The notes: a model not told the origin generated them from the sequence alone. 11,962 bases of DNA from Flavobacteriales bacterium UBA1531 (GCA_002323795.1 DCPZ01000012.1:1-11962); one strand, 5' to 3'. Shown: positions 1 through 7,530, counted from the stretch's first letter. Numbers and translations are program-made.

Positions 1-1
1 A

Positions 2-862
2 GCTCAGGACCGTGGCATTCGCGTCACCGGGTCTGAATTGGTCGGATTGCTTCCGTTGCGCGTTTTGACTGAGGCAGCAGATTATTTCCTCAAAAAGCAG
101 CAACGCTCTTTGGGAGTTTCAGATGCCGAGAAAGTCAAAATTGCCGTCAAATCACTCGGACTTGATGATCTGGCCCCTTTTGATTCCTCGAAACGGGTCA
201 TAGAGTACGTGATTGCTGCATCAGGTGATACACCGCTGCTCGACATGAGCATGCGCTCATTTGCGGAGGAAACTGCATCGGAATCTCCGGCTCCTGGCGG
301 GGGCTCAGTTGCTGCTTATGCCAGCACAATGGGAGTTGCACTCGCAACCATGGTCGCAAATTTATCTGCACATAAACGGGGATGGGATGAGCGTTGGACT
401 GAATTCAGTGACGTTGCTGAACGCGGAGTGATTCTACAGATCCAATTGGCTGGGCTTGTGGATGCTGACACAGCGGCGTTCAATCGAATTATGGAAGCCT
501 ATGGTCTGCCCAAATCCACGAAGGAACAGAAGGACGTTCGGTATCGGGCCATCCAAAATGCAACAAAGCATGCAATTGAAATTCCAATGCAAGTGGCTCG
601 TTTGTCCATGCAAGCAATGCAAGTGGCTCAGGAGATGGCCGCGAATGGTAATCCGAATTCCATTACCGACGCTGGCGTTGGTGCAATGGCTATTCGTACA
701 GGAGTGAAAGGAGCCATTTTGAATGCACGTGTTAATTTGGCTGATTTAGACGATGCTGAATTTTCAGAAAAGACTTTGGAAGAGTGCAATCATATGTGGA
801 GTGAAATAGAAAAGTTGGAATCTTCGGTACTTTCGCGCGTCGACGAGTTGCTTGGCGCTTGA
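2..862 (+). CDS. ftcD: Glutamate formimidoyltransferase / formimidoyl-tetrahydrofolate cyclodeaminase, C-terminal part
   Basis: The reading frame is open from the left edge, so the N-terminus lies outside the window; 286 residues are visible. Residues 1-80 match the end of the formiminotransferase domain (GSELVGLLPLRVLTEAADYF). From about residue 82 the cyclodeaminase domain follows, with the glycine-rich PAPGGGSVAAYAS at about 97, DADTAAFNRIM, a GLPK motif and GNPNSITDAGVGA. In this family the first domain moves the formimino group of N-formimino-glutamate (from histidine breakdown) to tetrahydrofolate. The second releases ammonia to give methenyl-tetrahydrofolate. Having both domains in one chain is what the visible part indicates. 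The gene converges on rplS and ends at a strong hairpin. Residues around 195-210 contain a 15-base direct repeat encoding MQVA twice, inside what should be an amphipathic helix. No other hut genes are visible; they could lie to the left. Confidence 0.9.
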   Translation, partial: AQDRGIRVTGSELVGLLPLRVLTEAADYFLKKQQRSLGVSDAEKVKIAVKSLGLDDLAPFDSSKRVIEYVIAASGDTPLLDMSMRSFAEETASESPAPGGGSVAAYASTMGVALATMVANLSAHKRGWDERWTEFSDVAERGVILQIQLAGLVDADTAAFNRIMEAYGLPKSTKEQKDVRYRAIQNATKHAIEIPMQVARLSMQAMQVAQEMAANGNPNSITDAGVGAMAIRTGVKGAILNARVNLADLDDAEFSEKTLEECNHMWSEIEKLESSVLSRVDELLGA

Positions 863-886
863 TTCGGTTGATTTCGAAGATCAAGA

Positions 887-921
887 AACATAAAAGGCCC
901 GCAACGCGGGCCTTTTATGTT
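887..921. terminator. Bidirectional terminator between ftcD and rplS
   Basis: A perfect inverted repeat has arms at 887-902 and 906-921 (16 bp each) with a 3-base loop. The GC core GGCCCGC is flanked by AAAA on one side and TTTT on the other, so the stem works as an intrinsic terminator read from either strand. It sits between the convergent ends of ftcD (862) and rplS (953). Confidence 0.88.
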
Positions 922-925
922 CGAT

Positions 926-942
926 TGCTCATTCAATGAGCA
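926..942. repeat. Small perfect hairpin just downstream of rplS
   Basis: TGCTCATT and AATGAGCA form an 8-bp inverted repeat around a single central base; as RNA it would be a 6-bp stem with a 5-base loop. It lies 10 bases past the rplS stop and before the main terminator. It lacks a GC-rich stem or U tract, so it is probably not a terminator alone. It could be a 3'-end stabilising hairpin of the rplS transcript, or chance. Confidence 0.4.
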
Positions 943-952
943 TCCATAAGAC

Positions 953-1309
953 TTAGCTTACTATGTTTCGACGCTCCTTGATTCGAGCGGCTTTTCCAGT
1001 CAATTCGCGGAGGTAATAGATGCGCGCGCGACGTACTTTTCCTCGCTTGTTGACTTCGATTTTATCAATGAAGGGAGAAGCAGAAGGGAACACCCGCTCG
1101 ACTCCAATTCCAGAGGCAATTTTACGCACTGTGAAGGTTGCGGTATGCCCTTTGCCGCGGCGTTGGATAACCACACCTTGGAATTTTTGCAAACGCTCCT
1201 TGTTGCCTTCTCGGATTTTAATCGTGACTGTTACGGTATCCCCAGCGCCGAATTCTGGCCATTCTGGTGTTTCCACTATCTTGCTTGCGATGTCCTTAAT
1301 CCGGTCCAT
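953..1309 (-). CDS. rplS: Large ribosomal subunit protein bL19
   Basis: The product is 118 residues, close to the usual bL19 length of about 115. It has the family's typical features: FGAGDTVTVTIKIREGNKERLQKFQGVVI, the RRGKGHTATFTVRKIASGIGVERVFP segment, and the basic end GKVRRARIYYLRELTGKAARIKER. bL19 is a structural protein of the 50S subunit located at the interface with the 30S subunit. The gene lies 74 bases downstream of trmD on the same strand. This keeps the trmD-rplS pairing known from many bacteria, although rpsP and rimM are not next to it here. No strong Shine-Dalgarno sequence precedes the ATG, as is common in Bacteroidota. The gap upstream can form two hairpins (listed separately). 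Transcription probably ends at the bidirectional terminator shared with ftcD. Confidence 0.96.
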   Translation of the reverse strand: MDRIKDIASKIVETPEWPEFGAGDTVTVTIKIREGNKERLQKFQGVVIQRRGKGHTATFTVRKIASGIGVERVFPSASPFIDKIEVNKRGKVRRARIYYLRELTGKAARIKERRNIVS

Positions 1310-1343
1310 TGTCTTGACGTTTACTGCTTCCGTGAATTGGGGT

Positions 1344-1381
1344 GCAATATTACGAAGAATTGCGGTAGGTTTTGAACTACC
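1344..1381 (-). promoter_or_regulatory. Two adjacent small hairpins in the trmD-rplS spacer, possible bL19 leader
   Basis: Within the 74-base spacer, GGTAG (1364-1368) can pair with CTACC (1377-1381), and immediately next to it GCAAT (1344-1348) can pair with ATTGC (1359-1363). The first hairpin starts just after the trmD stop on the transcript. The stems are only 5 bp, so folding is weak. Ribosomal protein genes are often controlled by such leaders, and I recall that a bL19 leader has been proposed in Flavobacteria, but I cannot compare it here. Confidence 0.25.
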
Positions 1382-1383
1382 AG

Positions 1384-2067
1384 TCAGGAATCTTTTTCAA
1401 ACAAATCAGGTCGCAACGCTTGAGTGCGTTCAATCGCTTGTTCTTCGAGCCACGTATTGATGGCTTTATGATCTCCTGATCTCAATATTTCCGGCACTTT
1501 CCAGCCGTTGTAATCCGCAGGCCTCGTGTATACCGGAGGAGCCAGTAGGTTGTCTTGAAAGCTATCTGTTAGAGCACTTTGTTCATCTCCTATGACGCCA
1601 GGAATCAGTCGAACAATGGCATCGGTTAAAACGGCTGCTGCAAGCTCGCCACCAGAAAGAACATAGTCACCAATTGATATTTCACGGGTGACCAAGTGCT
1701 CACGAATCCGCTGATCGATTCCTTTGTAGTGCCCGCAGAGCAGAATAAGGTTTCCTTGCATAGACAAATGGTTCACTGCCGTTTGTTTCAACTGTTCACC
1801 ATCTGGTGTGAGAAACACCACTTCGGCATAGTGCCTTTCTTTTTGCAGTGATTCAATGGCATCTGCAATGGGCTGAATCGTCAGCACCATTCCGGCTGAT
1901 CCACCGAAGGGTTCGTCATCTATTTTTTTGTGTTTATCCGTGCTCCAATCTCGAATGTTGTGCACCACAATCTCGACCAGACCTTTTTCTTGAGCACGTT
2001 TTACGATGCTATCAGAGAATGGTCCTTCCAATAATCCCGGAACCGCAGAGAGTATATCGATGCGCAT
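1384..2067 (-). CDS. trmD: tRNA (guanine-N1)-methyltransferase
   Basis: The product is 227 residues, the usual bacterial TrmD size being about 225-255. TrmD is a SPOUT-class enzyme that methylates G37 next to the anticodon of certain tRNAs using S-adenosylmethionine, which prevents +1 frameshifting. The trefoil-knot SAM-binding site is visible as LLCGHYKGID (109-118) and IGDYVLSGGELAA (132-144). The N-terminal half carries DEPFGGSAGMVL (51-62), corresponding to the PxGGGxGM region. The TDSF at 167-170 should contain the catalytic aspartate (D168), and VYTRPADYNGWKVPEIL is the typical flexible-linker and C-terminal domain motif. The ATG at 2067 fits the family start MRIDIL. The start is only 4 bases from a TAACTTCG element, so the mRNA could be nearly leaderless. 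rplS follows downstream. Confidence 0.96.
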   Translation of the reverse strand: MRIDILSAVPGLLEGPFSDSIVKRAQEKGLVEIVVHNIRDWSTDKHKKIDDEPFGGSAGMVLTIQPIADAIESLQKERHYAEVVFLTPDGEQLKQTAVNHLSMQGNLILLCGHYKGIDQRIREHLVTREISIGDYVLSGGELAAAVLTDAIVRLIPGVIGDEQSALTDSFQDNLLAPPVYTRPADYNGWKVPEILRSGDHKAINTWLEEQAIERTQALRPDLFEKDS

Positions 2068-2071
2068 GTTG

Positions 2072-2079
2072 CGAAGTTA
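2072..2079 (-). promoter_or_regulatory. Candidate -7 promoter element upstream of trmD
   Basis: TAACTTCG on the minus strand differs by one base from the Bacteroidota -7 consensus TAnnTTTG. It lies 4 bases before the trmD ATG. The same 10-mer CTTAACTTCG occurs before yidC. No clear TTG-type -33 box is seen at the expected spacing, so this is tentative. Confidence 0.3.
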
Positions 2080-2143
2080 AGCGGGGCAGGCTTTCGTCCA
2101 TGCGTTTTGTTGATTTATGGCAAACCAAGTGCGAGAAGCGTCG

Positions 2144-2151
2144 TAAATTCG
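2144..2151 (+). promoter_or_regulatory. Candidate -7 promoter element upstream of ppc
   Basis: TAAATTCG fits the pattern TAnnTTCG shared with the trmD and yidC upstream regions, one base from the Bacteroidota consensus TAnnTTTG. It lies 33 bases before the ppc ATG, leaving room for a short leader. No convincing -33 box is visible. Confidence 0.3.
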
Positions 2152-2184
2152 TAGTTCAACAAAATAGGGGTCGTATTACGAGTT

Positions 2185-4740
2185 ATGAAGGATCGAAAAG
2201 ATTATAAGACGGTCGTTAGTCACCCGTTTCACGTGTTCAATGGTATATTCTTAACGCTGCCACTGGACGGGATTCGTCAGACAGGTTTGCGCGTTCCGCT
2301 GCTACAGGAAAACTGTGACTTGGGATTGGCGAATTCAAAGGAGCCGAGCGAGATTCTCGAAGAATTCTTCAAAAGTCAAGGATTGAACACGCAGCAGGAA
2401 CAGGCGGATCTATTGTTTCGAATCATTCAATATGTCGAACGACAAGTGGTTCTCGTCGATGCATTGGAAGATGCCCGATATGCGCAATTGAATGATCTTG
2501 GAGGAGTGGAGTCGTTGCAGAGTTTCATGCAGCGCATTCGACGACATGGCAAAGAGGAAGAGCTCAAAGAAATTCTCGGTGATTATGCGGTTCGGGTTGT
2601 TCTCACAGCACACCCGACCCAGTTTTATCCCGGCAACGCCCTTGCGATCATCACTGATTTGGCGAAAGCCATGGAGAACAATGATTTGGTGAGCATTCGA
2701 AAATTGTTGCATCAGTTGGGTTTGACTCCATTTTTCCAATCGGAGCCGCCTTCCCCATACGATGAGGCGGTGCGTCAATCTTGGTACCTTGAAAATGTTT
2801 TTTACCATGCCGTTCCAGAGCTTTATGCCCGTGTGGCTCAAGCGCTAGACGACGCATCGGCGCTTTCACTGAGCGAGCAACTGATTTCCATTGGCTTTTG
2901 GCCCGGAGGCGATCGCGATGGCAATCCGTTTGTAGACTCGAAAACGACTTGGCATGTTGCTGAAAGACTGCGTGCAACCTTATTGCGTTGTTATCGCAGA
3001 GAAATTCGCGACTTGCGTCGTCGCATCACGTTCAAGCATGTTTCATCACAGCTTGACCTGCTGCAAGATCAGATTGAGTTTGCCATGTTGCATCCAGATG
3101 ACCAGCGGTTGTCTGTGGTGTCGCTTACAGAAAGATTGGAAGAAGTGGCAGAATGGGTTGCGAAGCATTCCAATGGTCTGTATTTGAGCAAAATCCGTGG
3201 ATTTCAATTCAAATTACGCCTATTCGGATTGCACTTCGCGAGCTTGGACATTCGACAAGACAGTCGCGTCATTCAAAGCGCATTGCGCACTGCTCTCTCG
3301 TCAGGAGGCGATGCGTTGAATGTGTTTGAGGAAATGACCCAATCGGAGAAGATTGAATTTTTGATGAATTCCGATCTGCCGTCGGATGTCACGGGATTGG
3401 GTGAGGAGCGCCATCAAGACGTCATTGATTCACTCCGAGTGATGATGCGCATCCAAGAACAGAATGGGCCTCGAGCTTGTCAGCGCTTCATCATTAGCAA
3501 TTGTAGAGGAATGATTGACATAGCTGCTGTCATTGGACTGGCCCGTATGGCCGGAGTCTGGCAGAAGATGGAACTGGATGTTGTCCCGTTATTTGAAACG
3601 ATTGATGACCTTGCTAACGCTGAGTCTGAGATGCAGCTGATGTACGCCCATGCGACGTATCGCAAACACCTCACGACGCGCGCAGAAAAGCAGACGGTCA
3701 TGCTGGGGTTTTCGGATGGAACGAAAGACGGAGGCTATTTGCAAGCAAATTGGTCTATTTATCAGGCCAAAAGGCGTTTGACTGAGTTGTCCCGAGCAGC
3801 GGGAGTGACAGTTTTGTTCTTTGATGGTCGAGGCGGGCCACCAGCTCGAGGTGGTGGAAATACGCACAGGTTTTATGCTTCACTGGGATCGGACATTGAA
3901 AACACAGAAATTCAAACAACCATCCAAGGTCAGACGATCAGTTCCAATTTCGGAATACCGAAGTCCGCGGGATTCAATCTTGAATTGCTCTTGACTGCTG
4001 GATTGCAGAGCCGTCTGTTCGATGATAAACAGACCGAACTCTCAGATGAGCAGTCTGATTTGATGGAAGAGCTCGGACGGCTCAGCCACGGGCATTATGA
4101 AGAGTTGAAGGCGCACCCGCAATTCATGCCATATCTCTCGAACCGGGGGACTTTGAAATACTATGGTGAGACAAACATTGGAAGTCGGCCAACAAGCCGC
4201 GCCAAAGAGGGAGAATTGACTTTCGGTGACTTGAGAGCCATTCCGTTCGTGGGATCTTGGACGCAGTTGAAGCAAAATGTGCCTGGATTCTTCGGGCTTG
4301 GTTATGCATTGGCTCATTTGGATTCTATGGATAGACTCGACGAAGCGGCTGAACTTTATGCGAACAATGCTTTTTTTCGAGCCCTCGTAGAAAATAGCAT
4401 GCAAAGCATGGTGAAGAGCGACTTCAGACTTACGGCGCACCTCGAGAATGATGAACGATTCGGTGGTATCTGGACAACGATTCGGGAGGAATTCATTCGG
4501 ACCAAGCGTTATGTCCTGCAGATTTCAGGACAAAAGGAATTGATGGAGCGAAACCAGCATATCAAAGAGAGCATAGCCTTGCGTGATGGAATCATTCGCC
4601 CGCTGCTGGTAATTCAGCATTTCGCTTTGGGAGAAATTGATCGGTCACAAGGCAAGGGCGATTGGGATGATGAAGTGTTGAAGCGCCTCGTGGTTCGATC
4701 GATGTTCGGAATCATCAATGCCAGCAGAAACGCAGTCTAA
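2185..4740 (+). CDS. ppc: Phosphoenolpyruvate carboxylase
   Basis: The product is 851 residues, slightly shorter than the E. coli enzyme (883). PEPC adds bicarbonate to phosphoenolpyruvate to give oxaloacetate and phosphate in the cytoplasm, replenishing the TCA cycle. Visible active-site motifs in order are VVLTAHPTQ with the catalytic histidine H143, GGDRDGNPFV (241-250), LDIRQDS (354-360), VPLFETIDDL (467-476), GFSDGTKDGG with K514 (508-517), and the loop FDGRGGPPARGGG with R549 and R555 (546-558). The chain ends in RNAV, keeping the Arg-Asn near the C-terminus where the family binds the aspartate/malate inhibitor. The ATG at 2185 is supported by the FHVFNGIFLTLPLDGI segment near the N-terminus, which I recall as a conserved early part of Bacteroidota PEPCs. 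TAHPTQ replaces the TAHPTE of E. coli, probably a lineage form. The gene is divergent from trmD and appears to be a single-gene transcript. Confidence 0.95.
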   Translation: MKDRKDYKTVVSHPFHVFNGIFLTLPLDGIRQTGLRVPLLQENCDLGLANSKEPSEILEEFFKSQGLNTQQEQADLLFRIIQYVERQVVLVDALEDARYAQLNDLGGVESLQSFMQRIRRHGKEEELKEILGDYAVRVVLTAHPTQFYPGNALAIITDLAKAMENNDLVSIRKLLHQLGLTPFFQSEPPSPYDEAVRQSWYLENVFYHAVPELYARVAQALDDASALSLSEQLISIGFWPGGDRDGNPFVDSKTTWHVAERLRATLLRCYRREIRDLRRRITFKHVSSQLDLLQDQIEFAMLHPDDQRLSVVSLTERLEEVAEWVAKHSNGLYLSKIRGFQFKLRLFGLHFASLDIRQDSRVIQSALRTALSSGGDALNVFEEMTQSEKIEFLMNSDLPSDVTGLGEERHQDVIDSLRVMMRIQEQNGPRACQRFIISNCRGMIDIAAVIGLARMAGVWQKMELDVVPLFETIDDLANAESEMQLMYAHATYRKHLTTRAEKQTVMLGFSDGTKDGGYLQANWSIYQAKRRLTELSRAAGVTVLFFDGRGGPPARGGGNTHRFYASLGSDIENTEIQTTIQGQTISSNFGIPKSAGFNLELLLTAGLQSRLFDDKQTELSDEQSDLMEELGRLSHGHYEELKAHPQFMPYLSNRGTLKYYGETNIGSRPTSRAKEGELTFGDLRAIPFVGSWTQLKQNVPGFFGLGYALAHLDSMDRLDEAAELYANNAFFRALVENSMQSMVKSDFRLTAHLENDERFGGIWTTIREEFIRTKRYVLQISGQKELMERNQHIKESIALRDGIIRPLLVIQHFALGEIDRSQGKGDWDDEVLKRLVVRSMFGIINASRNAV

Positions 4741-4773
4741 GCGTCGATTCCGTTCCACATTTACATTGGAGCC

Positions 4774-4808
4774 AAAAAAAAAGGCAGACCAAATGGTCCG
4801 CCTTTTTT
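4774..4808. terminator. Bidirectional terminator between ppc and the S46 peptidase gene
   Basis: A run of nine A (4774-4782) precedes GGCAGACC (4783-4790), a loop AAAT, then GGTCCGCC (4795-4802) and six T. The 8-bp stem has one A-C mismatch. A-tract and T-tract on opposite sides make it an intrinsic terminator for both the ppc transcript and the convergent minus-strand operon. Confidence 0.85.
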
Positions 4809-4826
4809 CCCTGGAGATGGATGCAA

Positions 4827-6986
4827 TTATCGCAATCCTTTGACCAAGTCCATTTCGTCAATGAGATTGTCTGCTCCGGCAAACTTATCTAGGATCCATA
4901 GGACATATCGGATGTCAACTGAAATGGTCCGTTGCAGCTCGTTCTCAAATGCAATATCCCCACTCATTGCTTCCCAGTTACCATCGAAAGCACAACCGAT
5001 GAGGTCACCATTCGCGTCCATGACAGGTGATCCCGAGTTGCCACCCGTGATATCGGTTCCATGGATAAAGCAAACCACCAGTTCACCCGATTCGTCAGCA
5101 TATTGACCGAAGTCGCGGCTGCGAATCATTTCGTCCAATGCATCAGGGACAATGAATTCAGGGTTTGAATTGTCTTTCTTCTCGAGTATTCCATTGGCTG
5201 TGGTGATGAAATCATAACTGACGGCATCAGCTGGGTTGTATGGAGCAACGGCTCCGTATGTAATGCGCATGGTGCTGTTGGCATCAGGTGCGATAGCACG
5301 GTCAGCATCCATCTCACGCAGTCCTTTCACAAACAATCGATAGCCACGATTGAATTTAGCTTCAGCGGGATTAGCCATTCCTGCGAAATACGCTTGGATT
5401 GCGCTATTTCCGACGGTAATTGCCAAGTCTTTATCCATTGCTTTTTGCGATGGATTTGCGATGAATGCAGCGCATCGGTCTGCGTCGACGAGGAAGCTTT
5501 TGGCATACATTTTATCTGCGTATCGATTGAAGTCATTCTTGTATTTACCGGCCACCGTTGCAAAGAAGGATGGGTGATATGCGGGATCGATATCATCACG
5601 GAATTTGGTCATCAGGTTGACGAAGAGATCTCGGTCTGTCGCCTGATCGTACTCGCGAAAGTGTCCGTTCACATAATCTGTCATTGCTGCTTGTGTTGCA
5701 GTAACTTCTTCCGGATCCTCGCTGAATAGGCCCGCAGCCATGCGGTAGAAGCGAAAAGCGAACAAACTGATGTCACAACCGATGAGTCCAGCTTCAAGGG
5801 CATAGACTTTACCTCGCACAGAAGCATCAGTTTCATCGTAATAATCACTGATCATCTCGAGTGTTCCTTCGTACTCTTTGGCTCTTGCTGGGTCTTCGTT
5901 CATCCACATGCTAAAGCGAGCTTCCAATTCTTGCTTTTGTGTTTGCACGTCCAAACGCTTGAGACCTTTTGATTGACCGATATAGTACTTCCAGTAGTTG
6001 GCGGTTTGCGCGTATTTCGCTGCATATTGAATGCGCACAGCTGGGTCCGCGTCCATGTGAGATTTCATAGTCTTCAACTTCAAGTCTCGCACTTCAACCA
6101 CGGATGGGTTGTACAATTCGAGGGCTTGTTCAATTCCCCAGCTGCTCAGAAATCGGTCAGTGCTCCCAGGATATCCCATGACCATCGTAAAATCGTCCTC
6201 TGAAACTCCGTCCATCGAAATGCGCAGGTGTCGTTTGGGTTGGTAAGGAATATTAGCATCACTGAAATCAGCTGGTTCATTGTCTTCTCCTGCATAGATG
6301 CGTAGCATTGAGAAATCACATGTGTGGCGAGGCCACATCCAGTTGTCGGTGTCTCCGCCGTATTTTCCTACGCTCTCTGGTGGAGCAGCGACGAGTCTAA
6401 TGTCTTTGTAAGTCTTGTACTCAAACATGTAGAACTCGTTGTCATAGTAGAAACTTTTGAGGTCGAGTTCTTTATTTCCATCGGGATTCATTTCGGTCAT
6501 GAGAGCCTTGCGTGCCTCACCAATGGCGGCTTCACGTTCGTCTTCACTCATTTCGCTTGTAACGTCGGCGAGCATTCGATCCGTAACGTCGTCAATCCTC
6601 ACTAGGAAGCTGATTACAAAATCATCAATGTGCATTTCCTGCTCGAATGCTTTCGCGAAGAAACCGTCGGATAAGTAATTATTTTCGGTCGAGCTGAATC
6701 CCTGAATCGCGTCGTATGCGCAGTGGTGATTTGTCAATACAAGCCCTTGCGATGAAATGACCTCACCGGTGCACGATCCACCGTTGAGACGTACAATCGC
6801 ATCCTTCAAAGAGGCATTATTGATGTCATAAATTTCTTCAGCAGTGAGGTTCAATCCCATGCCTTGCATTTCAGCCATGGTGATGCGATTGAGCATATTG
6901 ACAATCCACATTCCTTCATCGGCTTGTGTCGTCAATCCCGGAAGCATCATGCCGATGACCAGGAGGATAGAGGTGATTTTTTTCAT
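4827..6986 (-). CDS. S46 family dipeptidyl-peptidase, DPP7-like, secreted
   Basis: I chose the ATG at 6986 (719 residues), which gives a clean signal peptide MKKITSILLVIGMMLPGLTTQA. An in-frame start at 7031 would add 15 polar residues before the signal and overlap the upstream gene. The mature protein begins DEGMWIVNML, typical of S46 enzymes. The serine-protease triad is visible: H88 in LTNHHC, D224 in WPRHTCDFSMLRIY and S651 in TGGNSGSPV. C72 and C89 may form a disulfide. S46 enzymes remove dipeptides from the N-terminus of peptides in the periplasm and are important for peptide-using Bacteroidota. In characterised members the residue 18 after the catalytic serine sets the preference: glycine in DPP7 (hydrophobic or aliphatic P1) and arginine in DPP11 (acidic P1). 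Here it is G669, so a DPP7-like preference is inferred. The start lies 4 bases after the stop of the lipoprotein gene, suggesting coupling. Confidence 0.94.
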   Translation of the reverse strand: MKKITSILLVIGMMLPGLTTQADEGMWIVNMLNRITMAEMQGMGLNLTAEEIYDINNASLKDAIVRLNGGSCTGEVISSQGLVLTNHHCAYDAIQGFSSTENNYLSDGFFAKAFEQEMHIDDFVISFLVRIDDVTDRMLADVTSEMSEDEREAAIGEARKALMTEMNPDGNKELDLKSFYYDNEFYMFEYKTYKDIRLVAAPPESVGKYGGDTDNWMWPRHTCDFSMLRIYAGEDNEPADFSDANIPYQPKRHLRISMDGVSEDDFTMVMGYPGSTDRFLSSWGIEQALELYNPSVVEVRDLKLKTMKSHMDADPAVRIQYAAKYAQTANYWKYYIGQSKGLKRLDVQTQKQELEARFSMWMNEDPARAKEYEGTLEMISDYYDETDASVRGKVYALEAGLIGCDISLFAFRFYRMAAGLFSEDPEEVTATQAAMTDYVNGHFREYDQATDRDLFVNLMTKFRDDIDPAYHPSFFATVAGKYKNDFNRYADKMYAKSFLVDADRCAAFIANPSQKAMDKDLAITVGNSAIQAYFAGMANPAEAKFNRGYRLFVKGLREMDADRAIAPDANSTMRITYGAVAPYNPADAVSYDFITTANGILEKKDNSNPEFIVPDALDEMIRSRDFGQYADESGELVVCFIHGTDITGGNSGSPVMDANGDLIGCAFDGNWEAMSGDIAFENELQRTISVDIRYVLWILDKFAGADNLIDEMDLVKGLR

Positions 6987-6990
6987 TTGA

Positions 6991-7530
6991 TCAATTTGGT
7001 TTTGTTTCTTTTGGCTCCCAACGAGTTTCATCGAGGATGAGCTGAAGGGCAGTATATAGGTTGTTCAAGTCAGGGCCTCCGTATCGGACCTTGACACGTT
7101 TTCCTTTAATTGTGGTAATGGTCGCAGGTAAGTCTGTAATCCGAGGATTGTCATATTCGTCATTCAGCGAATTGTACTGACACGATGCCGCGGATTCGTT
7201 GATTGATTCAAAGTGCTTTCTTGCCTTTTCGGGATCTAAAATCCCTTGGAATTCACCAGGCTGCAGCGAGGATAGGGGACCTTCGTTGAATGGCCGCGTA
7301 ATGGTCAACTCCATTGAAGTACGATTTTTCCAAATGAACTTGAAGGCAGGACAAGGGCCAAAACAGGCGGTTTTTTCAAAGTATATTTCCTCGTTTGAGG
7401 TTTTGTGTTCGAGATGTCTCTGACTGCTGTCAATAAATACATTGTCCAATGATCGTTGCATGCGGTGCGTGACGCAACTCCATAAGCTGATTGTGAGGGA
7501 AAGAAGCAGAACGATGTGAGTCGTCTTCAT
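6991..7530 (-). CDS. Predicted lipoprotein with DUF6438-like domain
   Basis: The product is 179 residues of unknown function. It begins with a lipoprotein signal, MKTTHIVLLLSLTISLWSC, with C19 the likely lipidated cysteine. Trp at -2 is unusual, but the hydrophobic run and SC are in place. The mature part contains YFEKTACFGPCPAFKFIWKN at about 50-69. The CFGxCP motif followed by an alternating beta pattern is what I associate with DUF6438 proteins. C56 and C60 could form a disulfide or bind metal, and C117 is a further cysteine. Later segments, DNPRITDLPATITTIKGKRVKVRYGG and a C-terminal helix NLYTALQLILDE, also fit that family outline. Its start overlaps the yidC stop by 4 bases (ATGA), and the S46 peptidase starts 4 bases after its stop. 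It is therefore probably translated together with both. Location is likely the outer membrane or periplasm. Confidence 0.75.
   Translation of the reverse strand: MKTTHIVLLLSLTISLWSCVTHRMQRSLDNVFIDSSQRHLEHKTSNEEIYFEKTACFGPCPAFKFIWKNRTSMELTITRPFNEGPLSSLQPGEFQGILDPEKARKHFESINESAASCQYNSLNDEYDNPRITDLPATITTIKGKRVKVRYGGPDLNNLYTALQLILDETRWEPKETKPN

Noticed and set aside
1020..1460. Open plus-strand frame of 146 codons across rplS
   Set aside because: It runs antisense to rplS and the spacer, has no recognisable domain, and is explained by the codon pattern of rplS on the other strand.
2106..2109. TTTG upstream of ppc as a -33 box
   Set aside because: It lies 34 bases before the candidate -7 element, whereas about 19-21 bases is expected for Bacteroidota promoters.
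2166..2170. AGGGG as a ribosome binding site for ppc
   Set aside because: It is 14 bases from the ATG, farther than a working Shine-Dalgarno sequence usually lies, and Bacteroidota genes commonly lack one.
2410..2841. Open minus-strand frame of 143 codons inside ppc
   Set aside because: It is antisense to a clearly coding PEPC region, and its translation shows no domain or typical composition.
6987..7031. Upstream in-frame ATG at 7031 for the S46 peptidase
   Set aside because: It would place a polar 15-residue stretch before the signal peptide and overlap the lipoprotein gene by about 40 bases. The ATG at 6986 gives a standard signal peptide and a normal S46 length.
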